Shown piece after piece: positions 63,900 to 64,000 of a stretch of 64,000 nucleotides of DNA. Source of the stretch: Klebsiella aerogenes. GTDB lineage: Bacteria; Pseudomonadota; Gammaproteobacteria; Enterobacterales; Enterobacteriaceae. The stretch covers positions 4,338,422 to 4,402,421 of the forward strand of contig CP119076.1 in NCBI GenBank assembly GCA_029027985.1, written 5' to 3'. A program made the translations under genes and the position numbers. Position 1 is the stretch's first letter. Every line of letters starts with the position of its first letter. The notes below the pieces were generated by a model. The model saw only the letters and a list, made by a program, of their open reading frames with translations, had not been told where the DNA came from and did no database searches.

Positions 63900-64000
<101 letters not shown>

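Overview
The window is a piece of an enterobacterial chromosome from the Klebsiella group (Klebsiella, Raoultella or the former Enterobacter aerogenes). The right-hand backbone yjgR, lptG, lptF, pepA, holC, valS, yjgM, miaE, rraB, argI, yjgK is the familiar enteric order. A GpdQ glycerophosphodiesterase that matches, as far as I recall the sequence, the E. aerogenes enzyme, and a complete myo-inositol (iol) cluster, point to this group rather than Escherichia. The species is not resolved. No rRNA or CRISPR array was seen.

Left part (1 to about 27.1 kb): two P4-type integrative islands in tandem at the tRNA-Leu(CAA) gene leuX (27108-27192, minus strand). The tRNA 3' end and its terminator are repeated at 3733-3804 and 27058-27130, which bounds a 23.3-kb island with an intact integrase (25655-26908). 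A second, frameshifted integrase of the same family (2332-3596) belongs to an island that runs off the left edge. That island carries a 5'-truncated gene coupled to a D12-class adenine methylase. The complete island has a typical CP4-like half on the minus strand: cbtA/cbeA toxin-antitoxin, DUF987, radC-like, ArdB-like antirestriction, DUF905, two related exported proteins, a GYF membrane protein, a WYL regulator, a DUF932 gene, a YfjP-type GTPase and an unrecognised gene with a ribbon-helix-helix-like tail. An inovirus Gp2-like gene, an AlpA regulator and an unknown gene follow on the plus strand. Cargo lies between these and the integrase: a three-gene ABC-three-component-type defence operon (14698-20420, plus) facing an m5C methyltransferase-McrB-McrC set (25330 to 20499, minus) that looks like a LlaJI/BsuMI-type restriction-modification system.

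Backbone (27.2-64 kb): after leuX come ahr (yjgB) and a Ugp-like ABC transporter operon with gpdQ inside it, which together should import and hydrolyse glycerophosphodiesters. Next is a LysR regulator divergent from an HAAAP amino-acid permease and a MetC-like PLP lyase. The iol cluster (37.5-51.0 kb) has iolD-G-H-E-T on the minus strand, iolC (fused to a DUF2090 domain) and iolR on the plus strand, iolA-B on the minus strand and iolI on the plus strand. Palindromes built on TGAAA/TTTCA lie in its promoter regions and are candidate IolR operators. Housekeeping genes follow: yjgR, a 534-bp tandem-repeat array, lptFG for LPS export, pepA-holC-valS, yjgM, miaE, rraB, argI with two ARG boxes, and the 3' end of yjgK.

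The most interesting content is the defence cargo at 14.7-25.3 kb and the hairpins that cover the Shine-Dalgarno sequences of two successive island genes (12811-12838 and 13493-13522).
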